NCBI RefSeq assembly: GCF_026745355.1
Contig: NC_079202.1
Coordinates: 61,780,806-61,844,805, forward strand
Reading direction: 5' to 3'
DNA length: 64,000 nt
Source of the DNA: Beta vulgaris subsp. vulgaris
Taxonomy: Eukaryota; Streptophyta; Magnoliopsida; Caryophyllales; Amaranthaceae
In this document: piece after piece, positions 35,655-47,048 of the stretch
Position numbering within the stretch: the first letter of the stretch is position 1
How the letters are laid out: each line of letters opens with the position of its first letter
The notes under the pieces: model-generated
What the model was told of the DNA's origin: nothing
The model's input: the letters and a program-made list of their open reading frames with translations, nothing else
Database searches by the model: none
Made by a program: the position numbers and the translations under genes

Positions 35655-35859
35655 GATTTATGTTGCCTCTCTTCTATATACTTTTTCTATGAAATTTCTT
35701 AGAGTATGGCCATTGGTTGATCTACGCGATAGATTATGAGGAGAGAAGGTATAAAAATTAATAAAAAAATTAGGATAGAGAAAAAAAAAAGAGAGAAAAG
35801 AGAGCATTGATAGGATCATGGAAACAATCCAAAATGAACGAAAAAAAAGGTAAATCATT

Positions 35860-37440
35860 GTCCATGTGGCGCATGGTGGGAGGATGGAAATCTTTCAATG
35901 GGTCCCACACCTGTTGCATGACAGAATTTTTTTTTTTAGGGGAAAGAGAAGTGCATTAATGCATGACAGAATTCTATCGACTCTTTGTTTGATCAATGTA
36001 ACGGCTACCATTTCATTAAATTAGTAATGTTGCAATTTTTTACAATATTTTTTTTTTCTAGTATATTTTTTTTGTCTATACATAGAGACGAATATTGAGC
36101 TACTCCTACCCATCTTATTTTTTGAGCTTATTTTGTTATTGAAAGTTATATTTGTTTCCTTTTAAAATTTATCCACCCCACAAAGATAAATTATATCTTA
36201 ATAAGGATTAATAATTGATCCCAAAACCGGCAAAAAAACAAAAATCCTCCAAAAGCCAAAAGACTTCAACAAAACCTCACATTCATGATCCAAAAAAAAT
36301 GTAACTGAATGCATCCACTTCCATGATATAAGTAGTTAGTTACGTATGTGATGACTGATGAGTAAGAGCACCTCAATAGGTGCTCATAAGTCATAAGTTG
36401 TAGTTAGAAAAATAAGAAGTATCGTGTAAAATTCAGATGTATCTTAGATGAATGTGTATCGTAAACATGGAAAAGTTTCGGAGTGTACAAATGTGTGTTA
36501 GATTAATGTGTATTAATCTGACATCTTTTTATTAGTGTTCGTGGGAAGATGTAAGAATTGCAAATTCACTCCAAAAGAAGAGTCTATTAATGAATCAGCT
36601 CTAGCAAAAGAGATTAACGAAAATTTTAACTTGATTGATTGACTGGATAAAGAAAGGAATCACAGACAAATGCATCAACGAGATTCTGAATCGTGCAATT
36701 ACTAGCAACAGAGTAACGTCTACACTTGAAAAAAAACTCCTACTGAGTTTGCGACTACACCTGATTTAAACTTATTGGACCTAAAACTCATTTGAATTCT
36801 CGACAAAAAAGGAACGCAGTTGTAATATATGGCCTTCAACAAATCAATAGTAGTCAATAACTTGGCACTTGCTCAAAATGCTTACACTGCTTATGCTCGG
36901 ATTAACACTTTCAAGTGTGTATCATGTTTCTAAAATGAATCAGCTCATGAACTGATCAATTTAAGATGTAGTCTTTTGAATATGTGAGCAAATTGTTTCT
37001 TCAGTGCTCACAACATGAAACTTTTGGGACTTCTATGAAAATGATGCATGCTTATCACTCCTGTTCTGAAAATATTCAATAAGAAGTTATTCTTTTTCTA
37101 AGTTGTAAAGATGTTTGCCATAAGCATAGTTGATGTAGCGCGATCTCAGAAAGAACGAAAATGGCCACCATATCAAACAATCAGTATTCAAAAGGAGATT
37201 ATAATGAAAAATTAAACAGTGGAACCTGTGCCAATTAAGGACATTTAAGATTATTGTTAACTACAACGATGTTCTATGGGAGCTATCCTAAGTATCCCAT
37301 TACGCAAAAGTCGAACTGTCAATGTTTTTTCCTGAGCTAGTACGAGGAAGAGGGGAAAAACATGCAAGCTAACTAACCTTAAGGCACAGCAAAACCTGAA
37401 GAACAACCAAAGAAGATCAAGACACTCTATTGCTTGATCA
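35860..37440. other. Intergenic stretch between membrane-protein and F-box genes
   Basis: AT-rich with T-tracts (35928, 36049). No supported gene, MITE or RNA. The right edge (about 37000-37440) probably includes the F-box gene's 3'UTR on the minus strand. Confidence 0.4.
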
Positions 37441-38739
37441 TTATACTTTAGATTTGCCTTTAGAGTCCAGACAACAATGAAAGCGTGAAGGAGCCTCAAC
37501 CCAGAAACTGTTTTGCATTGGATAACGATCAAACTGTTTGATCATTTGGCGGGTGGTTAAATCGTAAATGCCCCTATCTTGTTTCCCTGCTCTTTTACCA
37601 CTATAGTTGACATAGTAAATGCAATTAGGCTTACAACCATCGGGAGAAGCCTGCACAGAAAAGGAAGAGCTACGACCCAGAAAAAGGGCTCGATTCCCCA
37701 AATTCTCCACTTCCTTAGTCTGCCCATCTTCAATATTCACCTCCCACACTCTGAAATAGGGAGTACGGGATAAATACCCTGGATGTTGATCATTTGGACC
37801 TACATACTTGAGTTTATGGAGAACCAACAGTAAGGCTCCATCTGATTCCACCAAGAATGCATTGCTCGCCTGCATATTATTTGGTACAAAGGTGTGGCCT
37901 AGATTCACAGACCTAATTGTGTTATCGGAAGCATTAGCAGCCACAATTCTAGCACAGCTATCCACAACATAGAACTCCCCCTTATAAAAAGTTATATCCA
38001 TGGTGTCATCCAACTCTGTAAATTCCTTTATAACCCATTCCTCATCCTTGCTTCTCCAAAAACCAACAGTACGGACTCGCCAACACTTGAATATCATGGC
38101 AAGAGTGAAATCGGAAGTGGTTGAAGGGCTATCAGAGAGAGCAAATTTTCCATATTGAACAAGATATGATTGTGATTTGAACAAATCACGGAATATATTT
38201 CTTGGAAGACAAGGGGTTATAATTATCTTCTTGGAAAGTGGGTGCACCAGAGCAACTCCTTTATAGCTGAAATTAAAATCAGACCTGTGAACTAACCACC
38301 CACGTGAAGAACACAAGTACTGAGACACACAATCTTTAGGGCCATAATGGTCTCTGGCATCATCATCGCTATCGCTATCGCTAAGACCGGAGTAGCAGCA
38401 GGAGTAATCATATTCATAGTCTTCATTTGGCGAATCATCTAAATCATCATCAATACACGACCAATACTCATCCTCTTTGTATGAAATCTTTGGCAAGTCC
38501 ATGAGCCTGAACTTGCTGTTATATACACTGTAAATCTTGACCGTAGAAGAGCATGAACTAGGGGATACCCCAAGCATCAGCCACGGTGTTTGATGTAATG
38601 CTGCTGATCTATCAGCAAGCTTCGCTGCATTTCTCCACCGAGTACAAACTTTACCAAAGGTACTAAAATCTTCATAAAATTCTACATGTTCCGCTACCTT
38701 CATCGTCAACTCTAAAGGAAATTCACTATAATTAACCAT
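37441..38739 (-). CDS. F-box/DUF295 protein
   Basis: One open frame of 432 aa, start MVNYSEFPLELTMKV. An F-box occupies about residues 4-45 (ending GKVCTRWRNAAKLAD) and would bind SKP1 in an SCF ubiquitin ligase. A strongly acidic stretch is at 97-130. The C-terminal half has the DUF295 pattern: GVALVHPLSKKII, a beta-rich body with DEEWVIKEF, FYKGEFYVVDS, GALLLVLHKL, and near the end GCKPNCIYYVNYSG and GIYDLTTRQMI. Substrate unknown. A probable 5'UTR intron ends at TGCAG/GCCTTGATCC (about 38772), with its donor near 40458, so the promoter would lie near 40.6 kb. This protein family is large and fast-evolving in plants; no paralogue is in the window. Confidence 0.93.
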   Translation of the reverse strand: MVNYSEFPLELTMKVAEHVEFYEDFSTFGKVCTRWRNAAKLADRSAALHQTPWLMLGVSPSSCSSTVKIYSVYNSKFRLMDLPKISYKEDEYWSCIDDDLDDSPNEDYEYDYSCCYSGLSDSDSDDDARDHYGPKDCVSQYLCSSRGWLVHRSDFNFSYKGVALVHPLSKKIIITPCLPRNIFRDLFKSQSYLVQYGKFALSDSPSTTSDFTLAMIFKCWRVRTVGFWRSKDEEWVIKEFTELDDTMDITFYKGEFYVVDSCARIVAANASDNTIRSVNLGHTFVPNNMQASNAFLVESDGALLLVLHKLKYVGPNDQHPGYLSRTPYFRVWEVNIEDGQTKEVENLGNRALFLGRSSSFSVQASPDGCKPNCIYYVNYSGKRAGKQDRGIYDLTTRQMIKQFDRYPMQNSFWVEAPSRFHCCLDSKGKSKV

Positions 38740-39691
38740 TGTTAAGTTTCTAAGCTTATTAGGATCAAGGCCTGCATTAAACGGTAATCATAATTGTTAG
38801 ATTTGAAGAAAGTTAATGACTAACAAAAAACTAAAACTTTCATTAAAATTAATGAGAGCAATGAGCACTCTGAGAAAAAGGAATGAATCTGAGCAAAACA
38901 AACAATAACATAACAATTCCTTGATCTCACGGAAATCATTTGCCAGCTATCAAAACAATTCCAACACTATCTTATTGGTCTAACTAACAAACTCAATTCT
39001 AATCATTCATATCTCCCCAGAAAAAACACACTTAACAACTAAGCTACTTTTTAATGTTATTATTTATGACAATTCAAAGCTGACCCAAATTCGTTACTGA
39101 ACAAAACCTGCACCGATTTCCTCGGTTGTAAGCAGAATCTAAGGGGAAAGCCCATTAAAGCTAATTGCCTGCTTATTACGGAGAAGCACTAAGTAAGTTG
39201 CTGCCTGGAAACAAACCCAACAGCTAACTGTAGTAATTATTTGGACAACTATTAACATCAACTGCTCATGTCAAATCAACACTTCGACATGGCTATAGAA
39301 ACTTCGACACTTGATTTTTGGCCATAAGAAAACACATTTGGAAACCCCAATTGTAAGTTCGTAACCACTAACTTTGGCAAATTTTCAATGGTAAACCAAA
39401 ATTTTGTTGATTATCAAAAATATCCCTATCTTATATCACTAAACTGTGACATCAATGAGTATCTCGCAGTTAAAACTTCTCTCAAGTCTATAAATATTCG
39501 ACTAACCAAGGTTAACTTAGGGTTTCTAACCCAATTCACCCCCCTTTATTCCCTCCAAAACAAATTATCCTTTTGCCTCCAAAACCTCAGCCTCCATTTC
39601 CCCCTCATAACTAACTCAGACCTTCTATCTTTTTCTACAAATCCTCAATGGCTACGCCTCATGGATCGTCTGCTCACAATTTTCCTCGATA

Positions 39692-39863
39692 TAGGGTTTT
39701 TAGGAGTTCTAACATCACCTTCCTCAGCTTTAACCCAGTACTCAATGATGAGATCAATTAACATAACTTTATCATTATAGGGTTTTTAGCAGTTCTAATT
39801 TCACCTTCCTCAGCTTTAACCCAGTACTCAATGATGAGATCAATTAACATAACTTTATCATTA
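39692..39863. repeat. 86-bp tandem duplication
   Basis: TAGGGTTTTTAG.AGTTCTAA begins at 39692 and again at 39778. The units differ at only a few positions and both end ATAACTTTATCATTA. It makes the short open frames there meaningless. Confidence 0.92.
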
Positions 39864-39903
39864 TCTTTGACTTGTGACCACATAACACTGTCTTTCCCTT
39901 TAT

Positions 39904-40124
39904 TTTTATTTTTATTTTGGGCCCCTTTCGGGAACTCGTGGTAAGATGAATTTCCTCTAAGCTCCCTCGCAAAGGGCCACTCACCCAGAGGCCTAACAAG
40001 CCCCAACCCCCCCCCCCCCCCCCACAACAACATTGAAATTTTTGCTTCCACAAGATTCGAACCTTGGTTTCCCATGTGGACAACAGAAAGCCATACCGTT
40101 GGACCTAAGGGTCCTTGGTAACAA
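39904..40124 (-). mobile_element. tRNA-derived SINE, minus strand
   Basis: The minus strand has a head with GTCCAACGGTATGGC (A-box region) and GGTTCGAATC (B box), a C18 run (plus strand) at about 40004, and an A-rich tail (T-rich at 39904). TGTCTTTCCCTTTAT flanks both ends (39889-39903 and 40125-40139), an exact 15-bp target duplication, so the copy is complete. Confidence 0.92.
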
Positions 40125-40659
40125 TGTCTTTCCCTTTATACTGAAACTTTAAGAACCACATTATAATTTATACATACTACTTATGAAAAGACAAGGAAGG
40201 AAAAGAAACACAAAAACATAAGCAACTTCTATAAAAACTCAGGCTATATAAACAAAACAAAAAAAAACCCAGCAAGAAAAACATAATCATCAGTCAAGTA
40301 TTACACCATTACCCTGTAATTGCATGTAACAGAGCATAGAAATAAGGGCAAGATAATATTCAACACAATTATGGGTTTAAAGATGAAATTGATTAACCGT
40401 AAAAATGAAACTTTGATGAATAATGAGCAAATTCAGCCAAAACGATGAGTAAATTTACCCAATTTCCTTCAAAATTCCAGAAGGCTTGCAAGAAAAGCCA
40501 CGCCACTAAAGAAAACTTAACCAAACTGGTACATTTTATAGCACAACTGAAAAGAGATTGGGTTTTTTTTTTTGGATGAATCTAGAAGAAAATCATAATA
40601 AGATCAGAAGGAAGGGAAGAAGAATGGGAAGGTGAATGATCAAAGAAGGAAAGAAATTA

Positions 40660-41600
40660 GAGAAGATCAGAAGTTAGTTTTTTTGAATAAAATTGAAGGA
40701 TTGATATGCAAAAAAATTTACCATACACCGGAGTTTACCATGAGACATGAGTATAGTAATCCAAGCTTATTTTTCCACTCATTATTACAATTATTATTAT
40801 TATTTTTATCGAAAGCTTATTATTAATTTGAAGTCATCTAAATGAGTAAAATGTTTTTTAAAAAAATGATAGTTTCAAATATGTACGTAATATATTCGAG
40901 CGTATGATAGAGTAAAATTATGGATATGTTACCGGGTTGGCTAGTTAACCTTGAATCTTGATTAGTCAAATAATTAGACTTGACAAAAGTTTTAACCACT
41001 AAACACTCATTAATGTCATAATTTAGTAATAATAGTATAGGGTTATTCTTTATAATCCATAAAATTATGATTTATCTTTGAGAATTTGCCAAAGTTCATC
41101 AGGGTGACATATTTAGTAACCTACATTATCCTTTAAAAATAAATCTCAACATTCAATTTACTTTAATTACGATGATAAAAAATTGTAAGCGTCGGATGTA
41201 ACATGTTACACCATAATTTATTGTATAACATGCATAATGACAAAGATTCAAACAATAATGACGTGGACTATAAAAATTACAAATACTAACATGAATTTCA
41301 TGCCATATATCATTTGTTTCATGTCATTTGAGTTTTTTTAAAAAAAACACTTTATTTTATGGATTGTGACACCATACACTTATAAATTTGTGAATAAAAA
41401 AGTACAGAATTATCTTAAAGCCTCTCAATTGTCTAATCTAAATGATACTCATACTCACATTCAATTGGAAGCCTATGAGCGTAGCCGCGTAGGTCCAACT
41501 GTGCCAATGGCAGCAGGCCTTTGTGCCTTCATTGGTGGAACTATGTCTTTTAGGAAGGACGAAGGCTCCATACTTGTAGGGAGGTCTTTTCCCGCATTAT
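40660..41600. other. Gene-free AT-rich stretch
   Basis: No supported gene. The open frame at 41366-41650 includes a reasonably complex segment (about residues 35-85) without a recognisable domain, and it runs into a MITE. I do not call it. Confidence 0.35.
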
Positions 41601-41671
41601 TGAAACTAAGAGCTTGTTTGGTTAACCTCTTTAACTACACGGGGAATTAGAATTTCTAGGAAGTAGGTATA

Positions 41672-44600
41672 TCTATATCTATATATATATATATAAAACA
41701 AGGTTCATTTTGCTTACGTGTCAAGCCAGCATTATTCAATGTTCACTTCGCCTACGTGTCATGCTACTACTACATCTGCCACGTGTCATCGCCAAATTCG
41801 ACACTCTATATATAACGTGTTCACATCCAAAAAATCTGATATCACATGGCGTGATAATTTCCTTCCCAAAAAAACTACCTTGAAATCAAACAATGATATT
41901 AGTGTGGAAGTTTAAACAACTGCCTAAATTATAGCTACCGGTCAAATATAATTAAATGTTTTTTATTTAAAATTCAAAATTCACCCACCAAGAATTGTTA
42001 TTATAGTTGCGGGAAAATAAAGGTAAAAAATGTTATTATATAAGATGTTCATGTAATCACACCCTAATATAAACTGATTGTCCAGAAATAAAAATGTTCA
42101 TTCATCCATATTTCAATCTCAATTATAAATTCCTAAATGACAGTTATACTACTAATATATTAAATTAATTTTCACTAACTGTTAAAACTTACAATCTTGA
42201 TTTTTTCAATATATTTCTCACTCACTAACTGTAATAAATCTAATCCTTTCCCAAAACCAACTCAAGTTATAATTTCGGAATGTTCTTTTCTCTCTAATTT
42301 TCTTTTTTGGACGAAAAACTGATTTACAAAAAAAAATTCTGATTTTGAAAATTTTATTTTTAAAAGATAAAAATCTGATTTAATAAATAAAAACATGTTT
42401 CACAAAAAAAAATCTGATTTATTATAATTTTACTTTATTTTTCAGAATTTATATTTATAAAATCTTATTATAACAAAAAAAATTAATCTTATTAAGTAAT
42501 GAGATGATTTATGTATTGTATTGTAGTGACCGTTAAAGAATTGATATCGGTATTATATAGGACCCATAATCGATTGTGTTTTTTTTAGAATAATATTAAA
42601 AAAAACCGATTTGCTTGAATAAAATAATGGGATTATTGCCTCATCATGGTCTACATAGTGTATAAATTGATTTGCTTGAAAAAACCGATTTGCTTGCATA
42701 GATTATTGCTTCATCATCATATTCTTTCCTAAAGTAAAGATTCTAATTAAATAAAGTAATATTATCGCACCTATAAAACCGATTTGCTTGAACTGATGGC
42801 CGAAGTGATATTCTTTCCTAAAGTAATATCATCATATTCTTTCCTAAAGTAATATTATTGTCCTTACATTAAAATTACCACGTGGTAAAGCAAAGCAATA
42901 GGTTCAAATGAAGATGACACGTGGCAAAAGCAAAGAGGTGACCGGAAAAATTAGGATGAAAGAGAGCAGAGGAAGCTTCATGTCTTGCCACGTAGGCTGA
43001 AGTTTTCTCTCTAATTTTCTTTTCTCTCTAATTAAAACTTAGAATATTTTTTATAAGGCCGTTCTAATAAAAAAGAACAATCATACTACTAATTATAGAT
43101 AATTCACAAGTCATAATATTGCAGCATAAGGGTCGTAAGCCAGTTTTAAACTATTCTCATTACAAGATTCTAAATTTTTTAATCACAAGGCCATAATAAA
43201 TATTTCAACCTAAAATTACGAGATACACCTCTTTCACGAGTATGTTGGAATGTAAATATAGAAGTTTGAAATTGTTCTACAATACAATTCTAAAAATCGA
43301 AAAGAATATGGAAAAGAACACAGGTCATATGGTGATTAAGAAATAAAAGGCAAATCAAGACAAAAATATGCCATATTTGTATAATTTTCTTGAGTGATTG
43401 TCTATTTAAATTAACTTTTTCACTTAGAAATTTAGAGATAACCCCATTCATTTTGATGAAAATCATGCTATATAAAACTTTGAGATTGTTTTTTAATACA
43501 ATTTGGATAATCATATCATAAAAAAATAAAAATTTGTAATAAGATAGTTTAATAAGAGAGAGGAGTTGAGCGGGACTGCAGAAAGCAAGGAGTGAAAGTT
43601 GTTGCATGATCGAGTGACAGTAGTGCTGCGTATTGTATTTTTATATGAGCCTCTGTATAAAACGATAGGCAGAACAAAAGCTTCTTCATTCAACTTATTT
43701 TGTTTTAAGAAAGTTTTTTTTACTAAGCAAGTAATTATATTAATTAGAGCAAACAGTTACAACCTAAAACCAACTAAGAGAAAGCAAACCTTTGCTTAGC
43801 AAAAAAAAAAAAAAGTTGGTTGGTCACATGTTTTATCATGACATTAGCTACATCAATCACTAAACATACGGGTCATGAGCCGGTTTTAAAATTTATTTTT
43901 AATACACAATATGATTATGAAAACTTGAAATCAATCAGCTACTATTCAAATCATGATTTTAGGAGAAACATCCTAAAATCTTAAATTTATAAACAAAGTA
44001 TTCCCACAATTTAATGTGTTTTTTTTTGTTTCATTTACGTAATTATAAATGTATATATCACGATCACAATATTTTTAAAGTTTAAAATGTTATAACAAAG
44101 GAGTGAAAGTTGTTGCATGATCGAGTGACAGTAGTGCTGCGTATTGTGTTTTTATATGAGCCTCTGTATAAAACGATAGGCAGAACAAAAGCTTCTTCAT
44201 TCAACTTATTTTGTTTTAAGAAAGTTTTTTTTACTAAGCAAGTAATTATATTAATTAGAGCAAACAGTTACAACCTAAAACCAAACAAATAGAGAAAGCA
44301 AACCTTTGCTTAGCAAAAAAAAAAAAAAGTTGGTTGGTCACATGTTTTATCATGATATTAGCTACATCAATCACTAAACATACGGGTCATAAGCCGGTTT
44401 TAAAATTTATTTTTAATACACAATATGATTATGAAAACTTGAAATCAATCAGCTACTATTCAAATCATGATTTTAGGAGAAACATCCTAAAATCTTAAAT
44501 TTATAAACCAAAGTATTCCCTCACAATTTAATGTATTTTTTTTTTGTTTCATTTACGTAATTATAAATGTATATATCACGATCACAATATTTTTAAAGTT

Positions 44601-44820
44601 TAAAATGTTATAACAAAGGATTTTTATGTATATTAAATATAATTTTACATTTTATATTCTTTAATCTTAAATACATGGATTCTAAATAATCACGGATTCA
44701 ATATATTTCAAATAAAAACAACTACTTAATATACAAAATAATGTTGTCGTACATTATATACAACTCCAAACCATTTCTACATAAAACCTCCCGTGCATTT
44801 TTGCACGGGTGGAAAGCTAG
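41672..44820 (+). mobile_element. Non-autonomous Helitron, ~3.1 kb
   Basis: The 3' end is diagnostic: a hairpin CCCGTGC-ATTTTT-GCACGGG at about 44790-44810, then TGGAAAGCTAG and a flanking T. The 5' end is TCTATATATATATATATAAAAC after A, although TC at 41672 or 41678 cannot be resolved. It has no RepHel gene; internal open frames are short and unrecognised. The interior has ACGTGTCA words near the 5' end, a degenerate AACCGATTTGCTTGA repeat (42600-42800), CACGTGG words (42890-42990) and a 511-bp tandem duplication. Confidence 0.82.
43587..44622. repeat. 511-bp tandem duplication inside the Helitron
   Basis: The unit AAGGAGTGAAAGTTGTTGCA starts at 43587 and repeats at 44098, a period of 511 bp. 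The two copies differ at a few sites, for example CAAC-TAAGAG against CAAACAAATAGAG. The second ends TAACAAAGGATTT. The twin short open frames (43599, 44110) are repeats of one segment, not gene copies. Confidence 0.93.
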
Positions 44821-45066
44821 TTCGTATATATATTGTTGTTTGGTTGGCAAAAACATGGGAAGTAGAACTTCTTAGAAAGTTTTATTTCCTATAAAATGGA
44901 GGAAATAACTTACCTAAGCCCCCTATGTAAGTGGAAATTCCCATGGGAAATAGAATTTCCCATGCTTAATCAAACAAAAAAATATACTTCCTAAGAAATG
45001 AAATTTCGTGAGCAATGCAAATTCAAGAGAAACTATACTTCCCAACTTCAACCAAACGACCCCTAG

Positions 45067-45888
45067 AAATATGAGGAAAAACCTTAAAAAGAAGGTGGAT
45101 AGAATAGCACAAGTACGGTTAGAAAGAAACATCTTATTTCAACTATTGGTGGAAAGTGAAAACCTAGCTACCTTAACCATCACATAAATTTAGTTCAACA
45201 AAAAATGTTCAAGAATTTGCTAATTTGTTAACACCAATAATTTTACTTTATCCTTTTTAAATACATACCAATTAGAGCGAGAGAAAACAAGAAGAAAATA
45301 GGGAGGTTTAACATATAAGATCCTCATACAACCATATTCATCTTTCTAATATGATAATAGAGGGGACCACCTGATTACGGTTCTTAAACTATCATTTGCC
45401 TGCCAACAAACCTTTTTCATTCAAGTTCATAAACCCCATAATTTCCAAAAGTACAAATTAGTGTAAAAAGTAAAATGAAAGAGGGCAAGGCATGTAGTAT
45501 TAGGTACTACTATAAGTTTATAATCGTGTACAAACTATTAGCATAAGGGTAGGCGGTATAATTTAACATAAAATTAAACAAAACGAAAATTAAGTTATTT
45601 TAACATGCCGGTCCTATTTGACTTTAATCCAACATTATCTCTATACATCTTCCACCAACCTAATCGTCAATTTTTAATTTTTTTTCTTTGTTTCTCTTAT
45701 AATCTCGAGTTACAATTGCCAATCTTTAAAATAACCCAACAATCTTATCGAATGATTGAAAGTCACTCAATAGATTAAAAAATGTAATTATTGTATGGAT
45801 TAAGTTGGTCACTTAAGAAATTAAATTGGTCATTAAATAGATTAAATTTGTCACTACACTCAGAAAGGTGATCCATTCTCTTCCTAAT
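45067..45888. other. Gene-free AT-rich stretch
   Basis: No gene, MITE ends or RNA genes were recognised in it. Confidence 0.35.
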
Positions 45889-46319
45889 GAGCAACTCCAA
45901 TGGTGAACTACAACACCTTGTAGCTTGATTTGCCACACCAGCTTTTGAAGCAATGTAGTTTTCTAGCTAAAAAGTCTTCTAATTGTAAGTTACAATACAT
46001 TGTTGCTTGAATGGTCCCACATCTCAATCAATATTTTCAACTTTAATTTTAATTCAATTATAATTAGATAGGAAACAAAAAAAATTGTGTCTTTATTGTG
46101 GATGGAGATGCACTCACCAATCATATGGAGTGTGAGTATCACCTTTTCCTTTTTCCAATTTCAAGCCGTATTGACTTTTTAAAGTCAAGCAAGTAGCTTT
46201 GGTGGAGCAGATGTTGCTCTCAAACAGGTTTCAATTATTTTGCTCCAATGGTTGAGCAACTTGCTCACTACTTTCAATATTACAAGAAAGTCCAAAATTA
46301 CAACCATTGAAGTTGCTCT
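45889..46319. mobile_element. MITE with GAGCAACT-type inverted ends
   Basis: The left end GAGCAACTCCAATGGTGAAC and the right end AACCATTGAAGTTGCTC are inverted. The GAGCAACT...CAATGGT signature is typical of plant hAT-like MITEs. Interior has further copies of the same words (CTCCAATGGTTGAGCAACTTG). Confidence 0.65.
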
Positions 46320-46659
46320 AAGGTATCTAGGTCTAGGCCGTTGCCTAATTTTAAATTAAAAGTAGGTTATCGCTCATAAGACCAACTAATAATCGTATAA
46401 GGTGATAATTGCATTTTAAAAAAATCATATTAGGTGTTACAAGTGTCCAGTAATTATACTAAGTGTTACATTATTCACTTTTTCACTTAATCCAACGTGC
46501 TTATCTAATTATTACCATTTATAGTTATGCATAAGTAAAAATTATAAAAAGTTGACCTTATGTTTTTATTTATAGTTTTTAATAGCCGGGAAATAGGATG
46601 GCTAAATGTCGTCCTATTTTTCCTTATTAACGCCCTATATACATACTTATGTATTTATA

Positions 46660-46830
46660 CTCATATACATTCACTCACTCTCTCTCACTCTCCCATTCTC
46701 AAACATACTCATTCTCTTTCACTATCCCACTCTTATACTTACTCATGCTCTCTCATTATCCAAGGACTTCTCCAACTATTTCTCCGACCACTTTTCCGGT
46801 CACTCTATCTCATCACACATTGAATGAGGT
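46660..46830. repeat. CT-rich low-complexity tract
   Basis: Repeats of TCACTC, CTCTCTCAC and CATACTCATTCTC. Several short open frames in three frames reflect this bias and are not genes. Confidence 0.6.
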
Positions 46831-46912
46831 TGAATGGAATTATCTCGTTCCCACTCCTTCGTCAACCTTTCCGTTTACATTACGTGTAACTTTTCGGCCA
46901 CATTATTGTATT

Positions 46913-47035
46913 TTTTTTAATCCATATGAGCCAAGAAAGGCAGTACAAAGTACAAAGAAGGGGAGGGGATTCGAACCTTTGACCTATCAGTTCACAACAC
47001 CTCAATCTTAACCACTAGGCCAAGACATCCTTGAT
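46913..47035 (-). mobile_element. tRNA-derived SINE, short, minus strand
   Basis: On the minus strand the head reads GATGTCTTGGCCTAGTGGTTAAG (A-box) and GGTTCGAATCCCC (B box); the tail is T-rich on the plus strand. ACATTATTGTATT flanks both ends (46900-46912, 47036-47048), an exact 13-bp target duplication. Same family as 8551-8666. Confidence 0.9.
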
Positions 47036-47048
47036 ACATTATTGTATT

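Larger units (their letters stand above)
38773..40458 (-). other. Predicted 5'UTR intron of the F-box gene
   Basis: The acceptor is CATTTAATGCAG on the minus strand next to GCCTTGATCC. A donor-like AAATTGG/GTAAATTT lies at about 40458, preceded by a leader-like stretch containing TTTGGTTAAGTTTTC. It holds the 86-bp tandem duplication and the SINE at 39904. The exact transcript is inferred. Confidence 0.4.
41608..45066. mobile_element. MITE split by a Helitron
   Basis: The left piece 41608-41671 starts AGAGCTTGTTTGGTTAACC and has GAATTAGAATTTCTAGGAAG. The right piece, about 44821-45066, ends CTTCAACCAAACGACCCCT, the inverse of the left end, and has GGAAATAGAATTTCCCATG. The pieces are separated by the Helitron at 41672/41678-44820. 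Confidence 0.6.

Noticed and set aside
40632..41915. Short frames at 40632, 41366 and 41718
   Set aside because: They overlap the probable F-box leader, a MITE or the Helitron start, and none has a recognised domain.
43599..44292. Two nearly identical 60-66-codon frames taken as a tandem gene pair
   Set aside because: They are copies of one non-coding 511-bp duplicated unit.
46560..47011. Three overlapping Ser/His/Thr-rich frames
   Set aside because: They reflect a CT-rich tract and run into a SINE.
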